64,000 bases of DNA from Doryteuthis pealeii (lineage: Eukaryota; Mollusca; Cephalopoda; Myopsida; Loliginidae), in assembly GCA_023376005.1 (NCBI GenBank), contig CM042157.1, positions 70,937,559 to 71,001,558 of the forward strand. Reading direction: 5' to 3'. This document shows positions 13,101-22,115 of the stretch, one piece after another. Position numbers and translations under genes: made by a program. Every line of letters starts with the position of its first letter. Positions within the stretch are counted from its first letter, which is position 1. The notes beneath the pieces were generated by a model, which was not told the DNA's origin, ran no database searches, and saw nothing but the letters and a program-made list of their open reading frames with translations.

Positions 13101-16100
13101 TTCTTTTTTCTTCTTTTTAGCCTGAAGATGTCCAACAACAGATCATTAGAGAGACATTTCATTTGGTATCAAAAAGGGATGATAATGTGTGTAATTTTTT
13201 AGAGGGTGGCACGTAAGTAATCTTCTTTGTTTTTTCTTCTATTTTCTCTTTTTATAATTATTTTCTTTAAATCTTTAAACAAATTCCAACAAATGTATAA
13301 ATAGAACAACAATGTAGAACAGGAGAATAAAACTTTTCTCAATGATAATATCTTTAATATGACTAGCAAGAATATGCGCACTCTGCTGGGTGTAAGTATT
13401 TAAGTTTTAATGCAATGAAATATATTAAATTAGAAAGACTAACAAACTTAAATAAGAATGCATATATAAAAGATTGCACTTATTTTAATTATATTTTATT
13501 TGGTATTATCTGCGTTATTTGGACTATTGTCCTCATCTTCATTGTTATCTGTACAACATTTCGGCCAATATGCCTTCTGGCCTTCTTCAGGTATTTCTTG
13601 TCAGACTCAGGGAACCTTCTTTTCAGACTCGGGAGCCATCAGGGAACTTTGAACCTAACCCTTTATTCAGTCCACGTGGGTATCCTGTTCTCATTCCGCT
13701 AACCGTCTCAAACATTCAGAGAAATAATATTTTATTTGGTTTCTATATAAAATCATTCATATTTTTCTTTTTCTATTTTTCATTTTCTTTTTTTTTTTTT
13801 TTCTTTTTTTTTCAAAGTCAATAATATCTTATGAATATTATTTAAAAAAAAGAAGTTTTTTGACTTTGAATAACATTTTTATAATTACTGCTATTAATTT
13901 TTAAATCATTAACTTGACTAGCAAGAATATGCGCCCTCCACCAGGATATAAGTATATAAGTTTTAATGTAATGAAATATATTAAATTAGAAAGATTAACA
14001 TTTATAAAAACATTTTACTTATTTTAATTATATTTTAATTGGTTTCTATATTAAATCATTCATAAGATTGATTTTTAATGTTGGAGAATAAAACAATAAT
14101 ATTAGAGATCAATAACACCAAGTAATTATTTATTAAACCCAATTTTGTTAAAACCAGTATGCAAATTAACCACACCATATATAATGTAAACTTATTTCTT
14201 AGTGCTATATTGAAGTATTTTAAACATGCTAATAACATGGGCTGTTTTGAGGCAAATCTTACTCAGATTTTCATTGGATTGATTTTAATATATTGGAGAT
14301 TAAACAATAATATTCTGATCAATAACACCAAGTAATTATTTATTAAACCCAATTTTGTTAAAACCAGTATTCAAATTAGCCACACCATATATTATGTAAA
14401 CCTTTATTTCTTGGTGATATATAAGAAACATTGCAGGATTTTAAACGCACTATTAACATGGGCTGTTTTGAGGCAAATCTAACTCAGATTTTCATAGACA
14501 TCATTAATAAATAAGATTTATTTTTTCTATTAATGATTTTGACTATAAATTGAATACTCACTGATAATGACAACAAAGTTCAACACTTCCTCAATGACAT
14601 GGTGATGAGCTGGTATGACATGGGCATATAAAAACTTCCACAGCCCTTACAAAAATGCTTTGACCGAAATGGTGATTATTTAGAAAGAAAAGTAGATACA
14701 TGTTCAAACTTTGATTTCTAAATATTTTGGAGACCTTATCTTTGGGATTACTCTCTTATATTCTTATACAGTGGAACCTCAGTTTTCAAATAATTCGTAA
14801 GTCGAACTATTCAGAGTTCGAACAAAAAATTTGAGTAAAAAAAAAAAAAATTTTTGGACTTCAAACACACAAGCTGAGTTGATGAAAACAGAAGTCATGT
14901 GAATGACTGCCGAGGCAAACCGAAGACGGCCAAACAGCTTGTTGAATCTACCCAAGCAGCATCAGTTTGCATCAGTTGCTGTCTTGAACGAGTGGCTGAT
15001 ATTGTTTTTGTGCAAATTTTTTAGCTCAGAATAACATGGGCTGTTTTGAGGCAAATCTAACTCAGATTTTCATAGAGACATTGTTAATAAATAAGATTTA
15101 TTGTATTTGTTAATGATTTTGAGTATAAATTAAAAACTCATTGATAAACTAAAGGAATTCCTGAGGGTATTGTGATGAAAGGGCCGGTTTAGCTCAGTCG
15201 GTAGTGTTCAGGTAGGAAGCACAAGGTTCTTGGTTCGATACCGGCCCTCGCCAACTCAGCATATGAGTAGCACAGGGATCTGTGTCGTAAAGTGAGGAGC
15301 CGATTGCAGGTGTGGTACTCCACCTCAGATGCTAAAATAATCTCCTTGGTCTAGCACTAATAAAAAGGGAATAGACTCCCTCGCTGTCTGGCTTATACCG
15401 ACATTAGGCTACCCCGACGACTTTACTTTTTACTTAACCCTTATTCCTGGATGCTAAGGAAGGCTGCAGTGATACTACGGGGAAAAGGGAAAGAGAAAAG
15501 TTGTAAGAATAGAATTGAAGAAGGAGATAATCACCAATTTTAAGAATAGTGTTTGAGTCTCTGATCTTTCAACCCAATATGGAATGGCGAAATCGATGAT
15601 TTTAACTTTTCTGAAGAATAAAGACAGATGATGTTGCGAAAGGAGTCATAAGTGTTGTTAGCAAGCAAAGGCCACAGACAATAGACAAGAATGCATAAAT
15701 CCACTTTACATTATTTCTTATGGAAATATTGTTTCAGTTTTCAAACAAATCGGTTCTCGAACATAATTCATTCCAGAATTATGTTCGAGAACCAAAGTTC
15801 CACTGTATATGTAATTTTTAAGTACTTTTTAGCTCAGTCGGTAGAGTGTTCGACTAGGAACCTCTAGGTTCCTGGTTCGATACCGGCTCTCGCCAACTCA
15901 GCGTATGAGTAGCGCAGGGTTCTGTGCAGTAAAGTGAGGAGCTGATGGTAGGTGTGGCACTCTTAGATGCTAAAAAACAGTCTAGCACTAGTGAAAGGGG
16001 GATAGACTCCCTCGCTGTCTGGCTGATACCGACTTTAGGCCACCCTGACGACTTTACTTTATTTCCTTTTTTAACTTTAATTTTATAATCAATTATTAAT

Positions 16101-17069
16101 TTGTTTTTCTCTTTTGCATCACCCTATTATTATTTATTTATTTATTTTTTTTTTTTTTCAGATTAATTGGTGGAGCTGATTTTAAACTAATCTATCGGCA
16201 TTATGCAACATTGTACTTTGTGTTTTGTGTTGATTCCTCAGAAAGTGAATTGGGTATCTTGGACCTCATTCAGGTAACCACTTATGTCTTTAATGCTCAA
16301 AATACTAGTAATGTTTGTTGATTGGGTTATATATGTAACACCTACAGCAGGCCGGGGAACTATTGCATTTGCTTCTGCACTTCCATCTCACTGGCCATGA
16401 TCATCCGTGTCACCTGCTAGCTTCACTTAGGACCTCCACTTGTTGTGATACTCTGTGCCAAAGGCGCCCCTGGGGGGCCCCCGCCAAAAGGTGAACAATT
16501 AATAAACAAAGAGGGAAAGGAACAAACAACACAAAGACAAAACCCGAGTTGGAGGAACATTCAAAAATGGTCAGAGAGGTACATGGTACTTGTATTACTT
16601 CTTCTAGTCATTCCCATCTGCTACTATCTCAACTTCTATTCTGTACTGTCGAGGTGGGAGTGGGCGAAATGCCCATCCCTGTTCCTTTAAAGACTTCTTC
16701 TAAGGTTCACTTCTACTGGACAAGTCTAAGGTGATCTTACTTCTTCTACCGCCTGGTTCTAACTGCCAACTGCCTTTCAAATTTCCCAGAACTCTCAAAT
16801 CTCATTCAATTCTCGTCCAAGTCTCATACCCAAGATTTTCACACGGAATTTCAAAAATCCTTTGTTCTAAAAGAGAGCTAACTACTCTGGTGGTCAAATT
16901 TTTTATTGCTGATTCCTATCTCCTCTTCTTTGCCTAAATCCAGACATTTCGTCTAGCTAATGGTCTTACCTTTTTTATCTACTCCAATTCTACACCTTAG
17001 TTTTTAATGGTTTTACTGAACTTCTATTGACACCCACACACAATACACTTATTTATACATATAATATAT

Positions 17070-17113
<44 letters not shown>

Positions 17114-18232
17114 GCATACATACACACACATATGATCTACTATCTCTAATCTACACACACACACACACATATTTATACATATATGCGGCTGGACTTACTA
17201 CTTATACATATAGCCAGCCACACATACACACACCCACACTTGCTTGCACCGGATGCACTCTGCACCCATGCATAGTGTCATATATGGCATGTCAACCCTT
17301 GTTGGGTCATTTTATGCCAAAGACATTTTTGTTTTATTCATTCTTGATGGGCACTCAATTTATTTTCCAAATTTAATTTTTTAAAACATTCTTAGAACTC
17401 ATTTTGTTCTATTTAACCCATAGATGGGACCCTAACAGGTACTACCACTCCGGGTCAAAGTAGAACTCCACATTCCCTAGACCTCCAGAACTGGAACCTC
17501 ACCATCAGATAGAGTTTAACGTCATTTTAAATGAATTGTTTGTGACCAGAGTCTCATTACTTTTCAGACACACCTCATATATTAATATATGCATGCACAT
17601 TTTTGTATGTTCATTGGTGAGAATCTCAAGTGTTCATTTGATTTATATTTAGAATATTTTTCTAATCTTTTATTTTAGGTATTTGTGGAAACACTTGACA
17701 AATGTTTTGAAAATGTCTGTGAACTTGACTTGATATTCCATGTAGACAAGGTAAGCATTCTGATACCAATTTTCATTTTTTTCCCCCCTCCCTAATTTAA
17801 AGAATAGACTTTCAATTCTGAACTTATTCATATCGGCCACAGTGTATAAATAGAATTTGAGAATTAGATTAGTATTATTTGGATTATTTGGATTATTCCT
17901 CAATTTATTATTATTTGTACAACATTTCGGCCAATGTGTCCTCAGGCCTTCCTCAGGTATTTCTTGTTGAATTCAGGAACCTTCTTTTCATGATTGGAAG
18001 CCATCACAGAACTTTGAAAAGGTTCCCGAATTCAAAAAGAAGGTTCCCAAGTCTGACAAGAGTTAAACCAGACCATTAACGTTAATAAGTAATACCTAAT
18101 AATTTTCTTTTTTGATTGCGTAATGTTGTAGAAATCATCATAAAATTATTGTATTTTTTTATTTAGAAGAAAAGTAACTTTTTATTAAAAAAAAAAATCG
18201 TTACTTATTTTTATTTTCCTGTATTTTTTTTT

Positions 18233-18314
<82 letters not shown>

Positions 18315-20367
18315 AGATTTTTTGCTCATATTTATTAAGATAAAACCAAACAATTAGAAATCAATAATACTAAGCACATATTTATCAATATCAGATTTTT
18401 AAGATCAATATGCAAAGTACCCTTCCAGTTCACACTGAAACTGCTATTTTGTTGTATAAATATAAATACAATTGCATGTTATCAGTATGTAGATAAGGTC
18501 AACAGTATTAATAATGTATAACAATTTTGTTAATAATTAAGGTTTGAATAAAAAATAATATCATAGGGAATGGGACATAAATAACTAAGGGAATTGTGAC
18601 TTGAGTAGTAATATAGTTTTGGTTACAGACAGACAAACTCACAATCTCCATTATAAGTAAAGTCGTCGGGGCGGCCTAATGTTGGTATCAGCCAATCAGC
18701 GAGGGAGCCTATCCCATTTTCACTAGCACTAGACCAAGGAGATTGTTTTTTTGAGTCTGAGGTGGAGCGCTACACCTACCATCAGCTCCTTACTTTACCA
18801 CACAGATCCCTGTGCTACTCATATACTGAGTTGGTGAGGGCCGGTATCGAACTAAGAACCTTGTGGTTTCTAGCCGAACGCTCTACCGACTGAGCCAACC
18901 ACTCTTCCAGTTCACACTGAAACTGCTATTTTGTTGTATAAATACAATTGCATGTTATCAGTATGTAGATAAGGCCAACAGTATTAATAATGTATAACAA
19001 TTTTGTTAATAATTAAGGTTTGAATAAAAAATAAAATCATAGGGAATGTGACATAAATAACTAAGGGAATTGTGACTTGAGTAGTGATATAGTTTTGGTT
19101 ACAGACACACAAACTCACAATCTCCATTATAATAAGAGATGTATATTCATTTATTTTCATGTACTTATAAAATGTTATTGTGTAATTTGTAAAGATAACT
19201 GACAGTTATATGTGGTCTTTCTTATTTTGCAGGTCCATTACATATTGTCTGAGCTAGTGATGGGTGGAATGGTGTTAGAGACCAATATGTCAGAAATCCT
19301 AACTCGGATTGATGAACAGAACAAACTGGAAAAAACAGAGGTTTGTCATTTTACATTTTATATATTCTCCTTCTGGTTATTTCCTATAATTCCAACATAA
19401 ACAAAGGGGAACCACTCTGAATGAATTTTATCTCTTAATTAATCTACCCATTATTTTCCCATTAAACTAACCCAGTTGAAGTATGTATCGTAGTTTATTA
19501 TACGAAATGGAAGTAGATCATCATTATTATTATTATCACCAACATATTATTATCATTACCATTATTATCACTATTACTATTTATCATTATTAACATTATT
19601 TTATCACTATAACTACTATTATTATTATTATTAACTATTATTATTACTACTATTAATTCGTTTCATTAATATTATTTTATTAACCCAAAATACCAACCCC
19701 CAACTCCGTCTTCTTTTTTCCTAGTAGATCAATAAATAAATAATGTATCAGTCAATCCGAGCCCCCCCCCCTTTTTAGGTTGGAGTTATAGGAAATAACC
19801 CTCCTTTCCTTCTGATTTTTATTTGAAAAAAAAAAAAAAATGTTGTTGACTACAATAGAAAAAAATATTCTAAAATTCTATTAAATTTCATGTGAATTCA
19901 ATATGTAAATAACTTCCAAAGAAAAAAATATTAATACATTTTTTTGTCATTTAAATTTTCAGTCATCAGAAATGTCAAATATTGAATGTTTAGACATTGT
20001 TTTAGGTAAGAATTATGAAAAATAATTTGGAGGATTTGTAATATTCAAAAATTGTGTTTGACATGTTTATAAAAACATTTAATAACACAATGTTTTGTCA
20101 AAATTAACTTGGGTGTATGTGGGAAGGTAGTTCAGTGTTCTAAAGTATTATATCACAATTTTTATTTATTGAAGGTTATCATACTATATTATTGTCTATA
20201 TTAGCCTTTTTTTTTTCTTTCTTTTTTTTTTCTTTCTTTCTCTCCAGGCTGGCATTGCTGCTGCACCCGCTCGAGCCGTGTCAGCAGTAAAAGAAATGAA
20301 CATTCCACAAAAGATCAAAGACATCAAATTACCCGACTTGCCCTCCATTGGAAATTTAAAATTCTAA
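3580..20367 (+). CDS. AP3S2: AP-3 complex subunit sigma (six exons, complete)
   Basis: Small (sigma) subunit of the AP-3 adaptor heterotetramer, which sorts cargo from endosome/TGN to lysosomes and lysosome-related organelles. Joined exons 3580-3648, 13121-13212, 16162-16273, 17679-17750, 19233-19340 and 20248-20367 give 190 aa with consistent phases and canonical GT/AG ends; vertebrate AP3S1/AP3S2 are about 193 aa. Visible family signatures: N-terminal IKAILVFNNHGKPRL, then QQQIIRETFHLVSKRDD, LIGGADFKLIYRHYATLYF, CVDSSESELGILDLIQ, VFVETLDKCFENVCELD, MGGMVLETN, and the AP-3-specific tail with APARAVSAVK. This is one longin-like domain over residues 1-145 plus a short tail. The start at 3580 matches the family N-terminus; an in-frame ATG at 3562 would add six residues. 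Introns are packed with transposons. Invertebrates usually have one AP3S gene, so the choice between S1 and S2 is nominal. Confidence 0.95.
3649..5380. other. AP-3 sigma intron 1, first part, AT-rich
   Basis: Poly-T/poly-A rich sequence without a recognisable repeat family or exon. I see nothing else in it. Confidence 0.4.
5400..5725 (-). mobile_element. tRNA-derived SINE family 2, copy 1
   Basis: Reverse-strand head (complement of ataaccattacacaacggatgcctcc) with the A box GTGTAATGGTTA type and body gtttgaattcagagttttcc, tttcccaagggtattagcac. Same body as copies at 25.2, 44.9 and 55.9 kb. Confidence 0.65.
5785..6027 (-). mobile_element. tRNA-derived SINE family 2, copy 2
   Basis: Second tandem copy in the same orientation: gatgtgacacattgtcaaatt, gtttgaattcagagttttc, head complement ataaccattacacaatgagtacctcc. 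Confidence 0.65.
6041..6560 (+). mobile_element. LINE 3' end (RNase H region remnant)
   Basis: Open frame to 6268 encodes SRLCIGHTRLTHSYILKQEQ then QCETCQTSLTVKHLFMEC, the C-terminal RNase H/zinc-like motif of I- or Jockey-type non-LTR retrotransposons. It is followed by the LINE tail to the (CCAA)n end at 6560. The same tail occurs reversed at 53438-53688. Confidence 0.75.
6561..7144. other. Unrecognised intronic stretch
   Basis: No exon and no family match seen; 6700-6960 is relatively GC-balanced (agatggacccgaatgtcgga) and could be an old element. Confidence 0.3.
7145..7385 (-). repeat. Dispersed repeat P, copy 1
   Basis: Reverse-strand form contains the landmarks aagaaggc ... ggc...aaacgtt, gataacaataaagatga and ggacaatagtcc, followed by short direct repeats of a GAAGGTTC/ACTCGGGA type. 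About ten copies in the window; a Penelope-like or other retroelement end is possible. Confidence 0.55.
7491..8020 (+). mobile_element. mariner-type element, internally deleted, copy 1
   Basis: Ends ATGTCAGAAAAGTTCC / GGAACTTTTCTGACATACC. Keeps the second half of a DD34D transposase in broken frames (FFDVRDIVHCEFLP, DNAHAH, YSPDLAPCDFFLFPK). Stops and indels throughout; inactive. Confidence 0.8.
8030..9350. other. Intronic stretch with old repeats
   Basis: Contains (AT)n at 8179-8200, a segment 8455-8590 (ggacccataaattttcccgg) that recurs inverted at 11512-11645, and a truncated SINE-1 end at 9035-9070. No exon seen. Confidence 0.4.
9357..9690. repeat. 29-bp minisatellite
   Basis: About 11-12 head-to-tail copies of a unit containing aaatttaaccattatattcc and tgaataagg, very low divergence, one unit partly deleted near 9560. 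Confidence 0.95.
9689..9800 (+). repeat. Dispersed repeat P, copy 2
   Basis: acctgaagaaaggctgg, ggccaaaacgttgtac, gataacaat, aatagtccgaataatcc. Abuts the 29-bp minisatellite, whose last unit leads into it. Confidence 0.6.
10126..10182. repeat. (GT)n(AT)n microsatellite
   Basis: Pure dinucleotide tract; (AT)n also at 10308-10339. Between them, 10183-10300, is a LINE-like scrap (agctctatgcggatgcaggatgc). Confidence 0.9.
10340..10710 (-). mobile_element. Helitron-like non-autonomous element, subfamily 2
   Basis: Starts on the plus strand with ctag (reverse of the CTAG 3' end) and contains aatttggttattgattttta and cgtcgacgtat motifs in reverse. A related plus-strand copy lies at 49078-49320. 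Confidence 0.5.
11045..11275 (+). mobile_element. tRNA-like SINE with GGTTGATATGCCATTAA tail
   Basis: Head catggcatagtggctaaag (A-box-like) and gagtttgaactcc (B-box-like), body with cccttgggaaaggtg, tail gaaggttgatatgccattaa. A second tail at 11015-11037 precedes it. Confidence 0.55.
11512..11645 (-). repeat. Dispersed repeat, inverted copy of 8455-8590
   Basis: gatagctttttgatttagtg, cccccgggaaaatttatggg and aacctatcctgtg match the complement of 8455-8590. Only two copies noticed. Confidence 0.6.
12208..12388. mobile_element. Hairpin MITE family A, copy 3
   Basis: Complete copy with perfect 8-bp target duplication AGATCTGA (12200-12207, 12389-12396). Arms about 75 bp; the loop keeps only ttagggttaagggttag. 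Confidence 0.9.
12700..12975. repeat. (TCTG)n / GTGTTTCT compound satellite
   Basis: Runs of TCTG interrupted by ggtgtttct about every 20-40 bases. The open frame across it (rich in CLSVCLSG) is a repeat artefact. Sits 150 bases before AP-3 sigma exon 2. Confidence 0.9.
13121..13212 (+). CDS. AP3S2: AP-3 sigma exon 2
   Basis: Acceptor tttttag|CCT, donor GGCAC|gtaagt. Encodes residues 24-53 plus two bases of codon 54; includes QQQIIRETFHLVSKRDD and NFLEGG, all typical of AP-3 sigma. Confidence 0.95.
13363..13510 (-). mobile_element. Helitron 3' end, subfamily 1 (minus)
   Basis: Plus-strand ctagcaagaatatgcgcac then gtaagtatttaagttttaa is the complement of the 3' end seen at 30845 and 35790, with a weakened hairpin. 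Confidence 0.6.
13511..13720 (-). repeat. Dispersed repeat P, copy 3
   Basis: Well preserved: complement of ggactattgtcctcatc..., acatttcggcc, gccttcttcaggtatttcttg, then two short repeats and cgtgggtatcctgttctcatt. Confidence 0.65.
13918..14520 (-). mobile_element. Helitron fragments with internal duplication
   Basis: Plus-strand ctagcaagaatatgcgcc at 13918 marks a second 3' end. The blocks 14085-14260 and 14295-14490 repeat each other (accaagtaattatttattaa, catgggctgttttgaggca). Another block of the same kind lies at 15030-15170. Confidence 0.55.
14769..15805. mobile_element. pogo/Tigger-type DNA transposon remnant
   Basis: Ends CAGTGGAACCTCAGTTTTC / complement GTTCGAGAACCAAAG..CACTG, bounded by TA on both sides (14767-14768, 15806-15807), the signature of pogo-like Tc1/mariner elements. 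About 1 kb with a nested SINE; no intact transposase. Confidence 0.75.
15183..15430 (+). mobile_element. tRNA-derived SINE family 1, copy 2
   Basis: Head GGCCGGTTTAGCTCAGTCGG (A box) and GGTTCGATACCGGCC (B box), so clearly tRNA-like, then a 170-bp body to cgactttactt. Nested in the pogo-type element. Confidence 0.9.
15828..16060 (+). mobile_element. tRNA-derived SINE family 1, copy 3
   Basis: agctcagtcggtagagtgtt, ggttcgataccggctctc, body as copy 2 with a short deletion at the ctccacctcag block. Ends about 100 bases before AP-3 sigma exon 3. Confidence 0.88.
16162..16273 (+). CDS. AP3S2: AP-3 sigma exon 3
   Basis: Acceptor after a T-rich tract (ttttcag|ATT), donor CAG|gtaacc. Completes Thr54 and encodes up to Gln91: LIGGADFKLIYRHYATLYF and CVDSSESELGILDLIQ, the best conserved part of the sigma longin fold. 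Confidence 0.95.
17073..17172. repeat. (CA)n / (TA)n microsatellites
   Basis: Two (CA)n runs (about 17076-17104 and 17155-17170) around ataca motifs. Confidence 0.9.
17283..17525 (+). repeat. Dispersed repeat R, partial copy
   Basis: ggcatgtcaacccttgttgg, ttcattcttgatgggcac, gatgggaccctaacaggtac, cactccgggtcaaag, accatcagatagagtttaac. Full copies at 26.5, 28.7 and 61.6 kb. Confidence 0.75.
17679..17750 (+). CDS. AP3S2: AP-3 sigma exon 4
   Basis: Acceptor ttttag|GTA, donor AAG|gtaagc. 24 codons (residues 92-115), VFVETLDKCFENVCELD... ending in HVDK. Phase 0 at both ends. Confidence 0.95.
17876..18065 (-). repeat. Dispersed repeat P, copy 4
   Basis: Complement of the P landmarks: acaacatttcggccaatgtg, ccttcctcaggtatttcttg, then aaggttcccgaattc-type short repeats to 18060. 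Inside AP-3 sigma intron 4. Confidence 0.6.
18238..18311. repeat. (TC)n(AT)n microsatellite
   Basis: Pure (TC) then (AT) run. Confidence 0.95.
18320..19137 (-). mobile_element. Helitron subfamily 1, split by a SINE, with flanking duplication
   Basis: Reverse-strand 5' start TCTTATTATAATGGAGATTG at 19137. The blocks 18421-18655 and 18903-19130 (cttccagttcacactgaaac ... aatctccattata) are near-identical direct copies on either side of the SINE. The 3' hairpin and CTAG end are missing. Confidence 0.65.
18656..18902 (-). mobile_element. tRNA-derived SINE family 1, copy 4
   Basis: Complete in reverse: gtaaagtcgtcggggcggcc body, then complement of B box (ggtatcgaac) and A box (cgactgagc). Confidence 0.9.
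19233..19340 (+). CDS. AP3S2: AP-3 sigma exon 5
   Basis: Acceptor ttttgcag|GTC, donor GAG|gtttgt (non-consensus +3 to +6). 36 codons (residues 116-151), including MGGMVLETNMSEI and ending NKLEKTE. A MITE starts only 34 bases past the donor. Confidence 0.95.
19375..19800. mobile_element. MITE family A, copy 4, with inner ATT/ATC repeats
   Basis: Ends GGTTATTTCCTATAATTCC / GAGTTATAGGAAATAACC, flanked by CTCCTTCT and CTCCTTTC (imperfect 8-bp duplication). The interior holds (ATT)n/(ATC)n at 19513-19680. It lies 34 bases after AP-3 sigma exon 5. Confidence 0.85.
19963..20005 (+). other. Possible cryptic 43-nt exon in AP-3 sigma intron 5
   Basis: Segment flanked by ttttcag and |gtaaga, open in the incoming frame (14 codons plus one base). 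Its 43-nt length would shift the frame of exon 6, so inclusion would replace the conserved tail. Seen only as splice-site context; may be chance. Confidence 0.2.
20248..20367 (+). CDS. AP3S2: AP-3 sigma exon 6 (terminal)
   Basis: Acceptor tctccag|GCT. Encodes residues 152-190 and TAA at 20365-20367: AGIAAAPARAVSAVKEMN then a Lys/Ile/Pro-rich tail. The APARAVSAVK block is diagnostic of AP-3 rather than AP-1/2/4 sigma. A possible AATAAA lies near 20519. Confidence 0.93.
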   Translation, partial: AGIAAAPARAVSAVKEMNIPQKIKDIKLPDLPSIGNLKF

Positions 20368-20686
20368 CAAAAACAAAAAAAATGCCACTTCATCGTCTCA
20401 CTTCAACTTTTCTTTTTCCTCTAATTTTTTTCTGCTACTGCTGCAGCCATTGTTACAACTGCTGCTACTCTTCTAACTCGTGGTCGTCGCGCAGTGATTG
20501 TATCGAAGATGCTCTTGAAATAAAATTGGCAGCGGAAGCAAACATTTTGGGAATTACAAGTTTTGTCAGTACTCAATTAATTCCAATTTTATAATAATAA
20601 TGATAATAATAATAATAAGTACCTAGTATCAATTTTGATATTATCAGCAGTGGCAGTGATACTGTTGTCATTTTGATAATGACAGT

Positions 20687-20689
<3 letters not shown>

Positions 20690-20727
<38 letters not shown>
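20690..20727. repeat. (TA)n microsatellite
   Basis: Pure run followed by tgtgtgcg. Confidence 0.95.
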
Positions 20728-20732
<5 letters not shown>

Positions 20733-20951
20733 CGTACATAAGTACTATGTACTGCCTACTTTTACTGGAAGTTGACCTTTGTCTTCTGCTGATGAGGCAA
20801 ATGTCATCAGATGTACCAGGGAATGGCAAAACCAAAAAAAATGAAAAAATAAAAATGAATAAATAAAATAATGGCTGCTACTGATTGACCTGGAAATAAT
20901 AGACCATTACCATATTGCTATTTTTATGACCAAAAGACATGCAAGCAAATA

Positions 20952-21053
<102 letters not shown>

Positions 21054-21073
21054 CATATACATACACTTACGCA

Positions 21074-21339
21074 CACTACCAATCCAAAGTTTGGGACCAC
21101 CCTGAATTGTTTCTCTAAGTTTAGAAAAAAGGATAATTTTGTATGTTTGAATAAATAGATTCACCTATTGCAAACCCTTATATAAAATTCAAAGAAATTT
21201 TTCTACAAGCATTATAAATCTATTTTCATGAGGTTTGGAAATTTGATTAAAACCTCATGCCCTCTCTGAGCTGCCCTACAGTTCAGATAACTTCAGAAGA
21301 AAAAAAATCGCTGTGGTCCCAAACTTTTGGTCAGTAGTG
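21074..21339. mobile_element. Tc1-like non-autonomous element
   Basis: Inverted ends cactaccaatccaaagtttg / caaacttttggtcagtagtg with ggtcccaaac inside both; the interior is non-coding. Confidence 0.75.
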
Positions 21340-21498
21340 TGTATGTATGTATGTGTGTATATATATATATATATATGAACCAAGCAAAATGATAAAAAAA
21401 AATGTTAAATCATTAGAAATTCATTAAAGATAACATTAACAGACAACTGTTTTGTTTGAGTATTTCAATTTTGTTTTCTTTGTGTGCCTCTGATTTAA

Positions 21499-21900
21499 AT
21501 GAGTGTTTCCTATTTGGTCAGACGTGCGGTCACGTCAAGCCCTAGCACCTATATGATTGCCCCAACCCTATTGCCCTTATGGCAAGCCCCAACCCTTATC
21601 ATATGGGTGCTAGAAGGCGGTGGCTGCGGGTCTACATGTCCTGGGAATGACGTTAAGCTCTATCTGATGGTGAGATTCCAGTTTTGGAGGATTGGGGAAT
21701 GTGGAGCACCCCTTCATCATCATTGCTCCTTGGTCCACTCTGACCCGGAGTGGTAGTACCTGTTAGGGTCCCATCTATGGGTTAAATAGAAAAACATGAG
21801 TTTATAAACAAAATTGAGTATCCATTAAGAATTACTTTATATTAAAACTTTATCAGCATTAAATGACCCACTGAGGTTGATATGCCATAAAATAATTAAA
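21499..21900 (-). repeat. Dispersed repeat R, copy (minus)
   Basis: Reverse of R from cacgtcaagccctagcacc through gacccggagtggtagtacc and gggtcccatctatgggtt to the tail gaggttgatatgccataaa. Confidence 0.85.
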
Positions 21901-21954
21901 CCAAACCTATTTGGTCTTATTTCTCTGAATTTTTGAGATGAGGCTTGATGATTT

Positions 21955-22115
21955 GTATTATTTAGTCTATTGTCCTCATCTTTGTTATATACACAACGTT
22001 TCAGCCAATGTGACCTTTCTTGAGGTGTTTCCTGTCGAACTCAGGAACCTACTCTTCGAACTCAGGAACATTCTTGTTGAACTTGGAGCTTTCATGTCAT
22101 AATCGGTACCTTTCC
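21955..22115 (-). repeat. Dispersed repeat P, copy 5
   Basis: Complement of P: attgtcctcatctttgttat, acaacgtttcagccaatgtg, ggaacctactcttcgaac. Confidence 0.6.

Noticed and set aside
13519..13824. 101-codon ORF
   Set aside because: Translation of dispersed repeat P and a poly-T tract.
15183..15255. tRNA gene
   Set aside because: A and B boxes are excellent, but the segment continues into the SINE body present in several other copies; no proper 3' acceptor stem.
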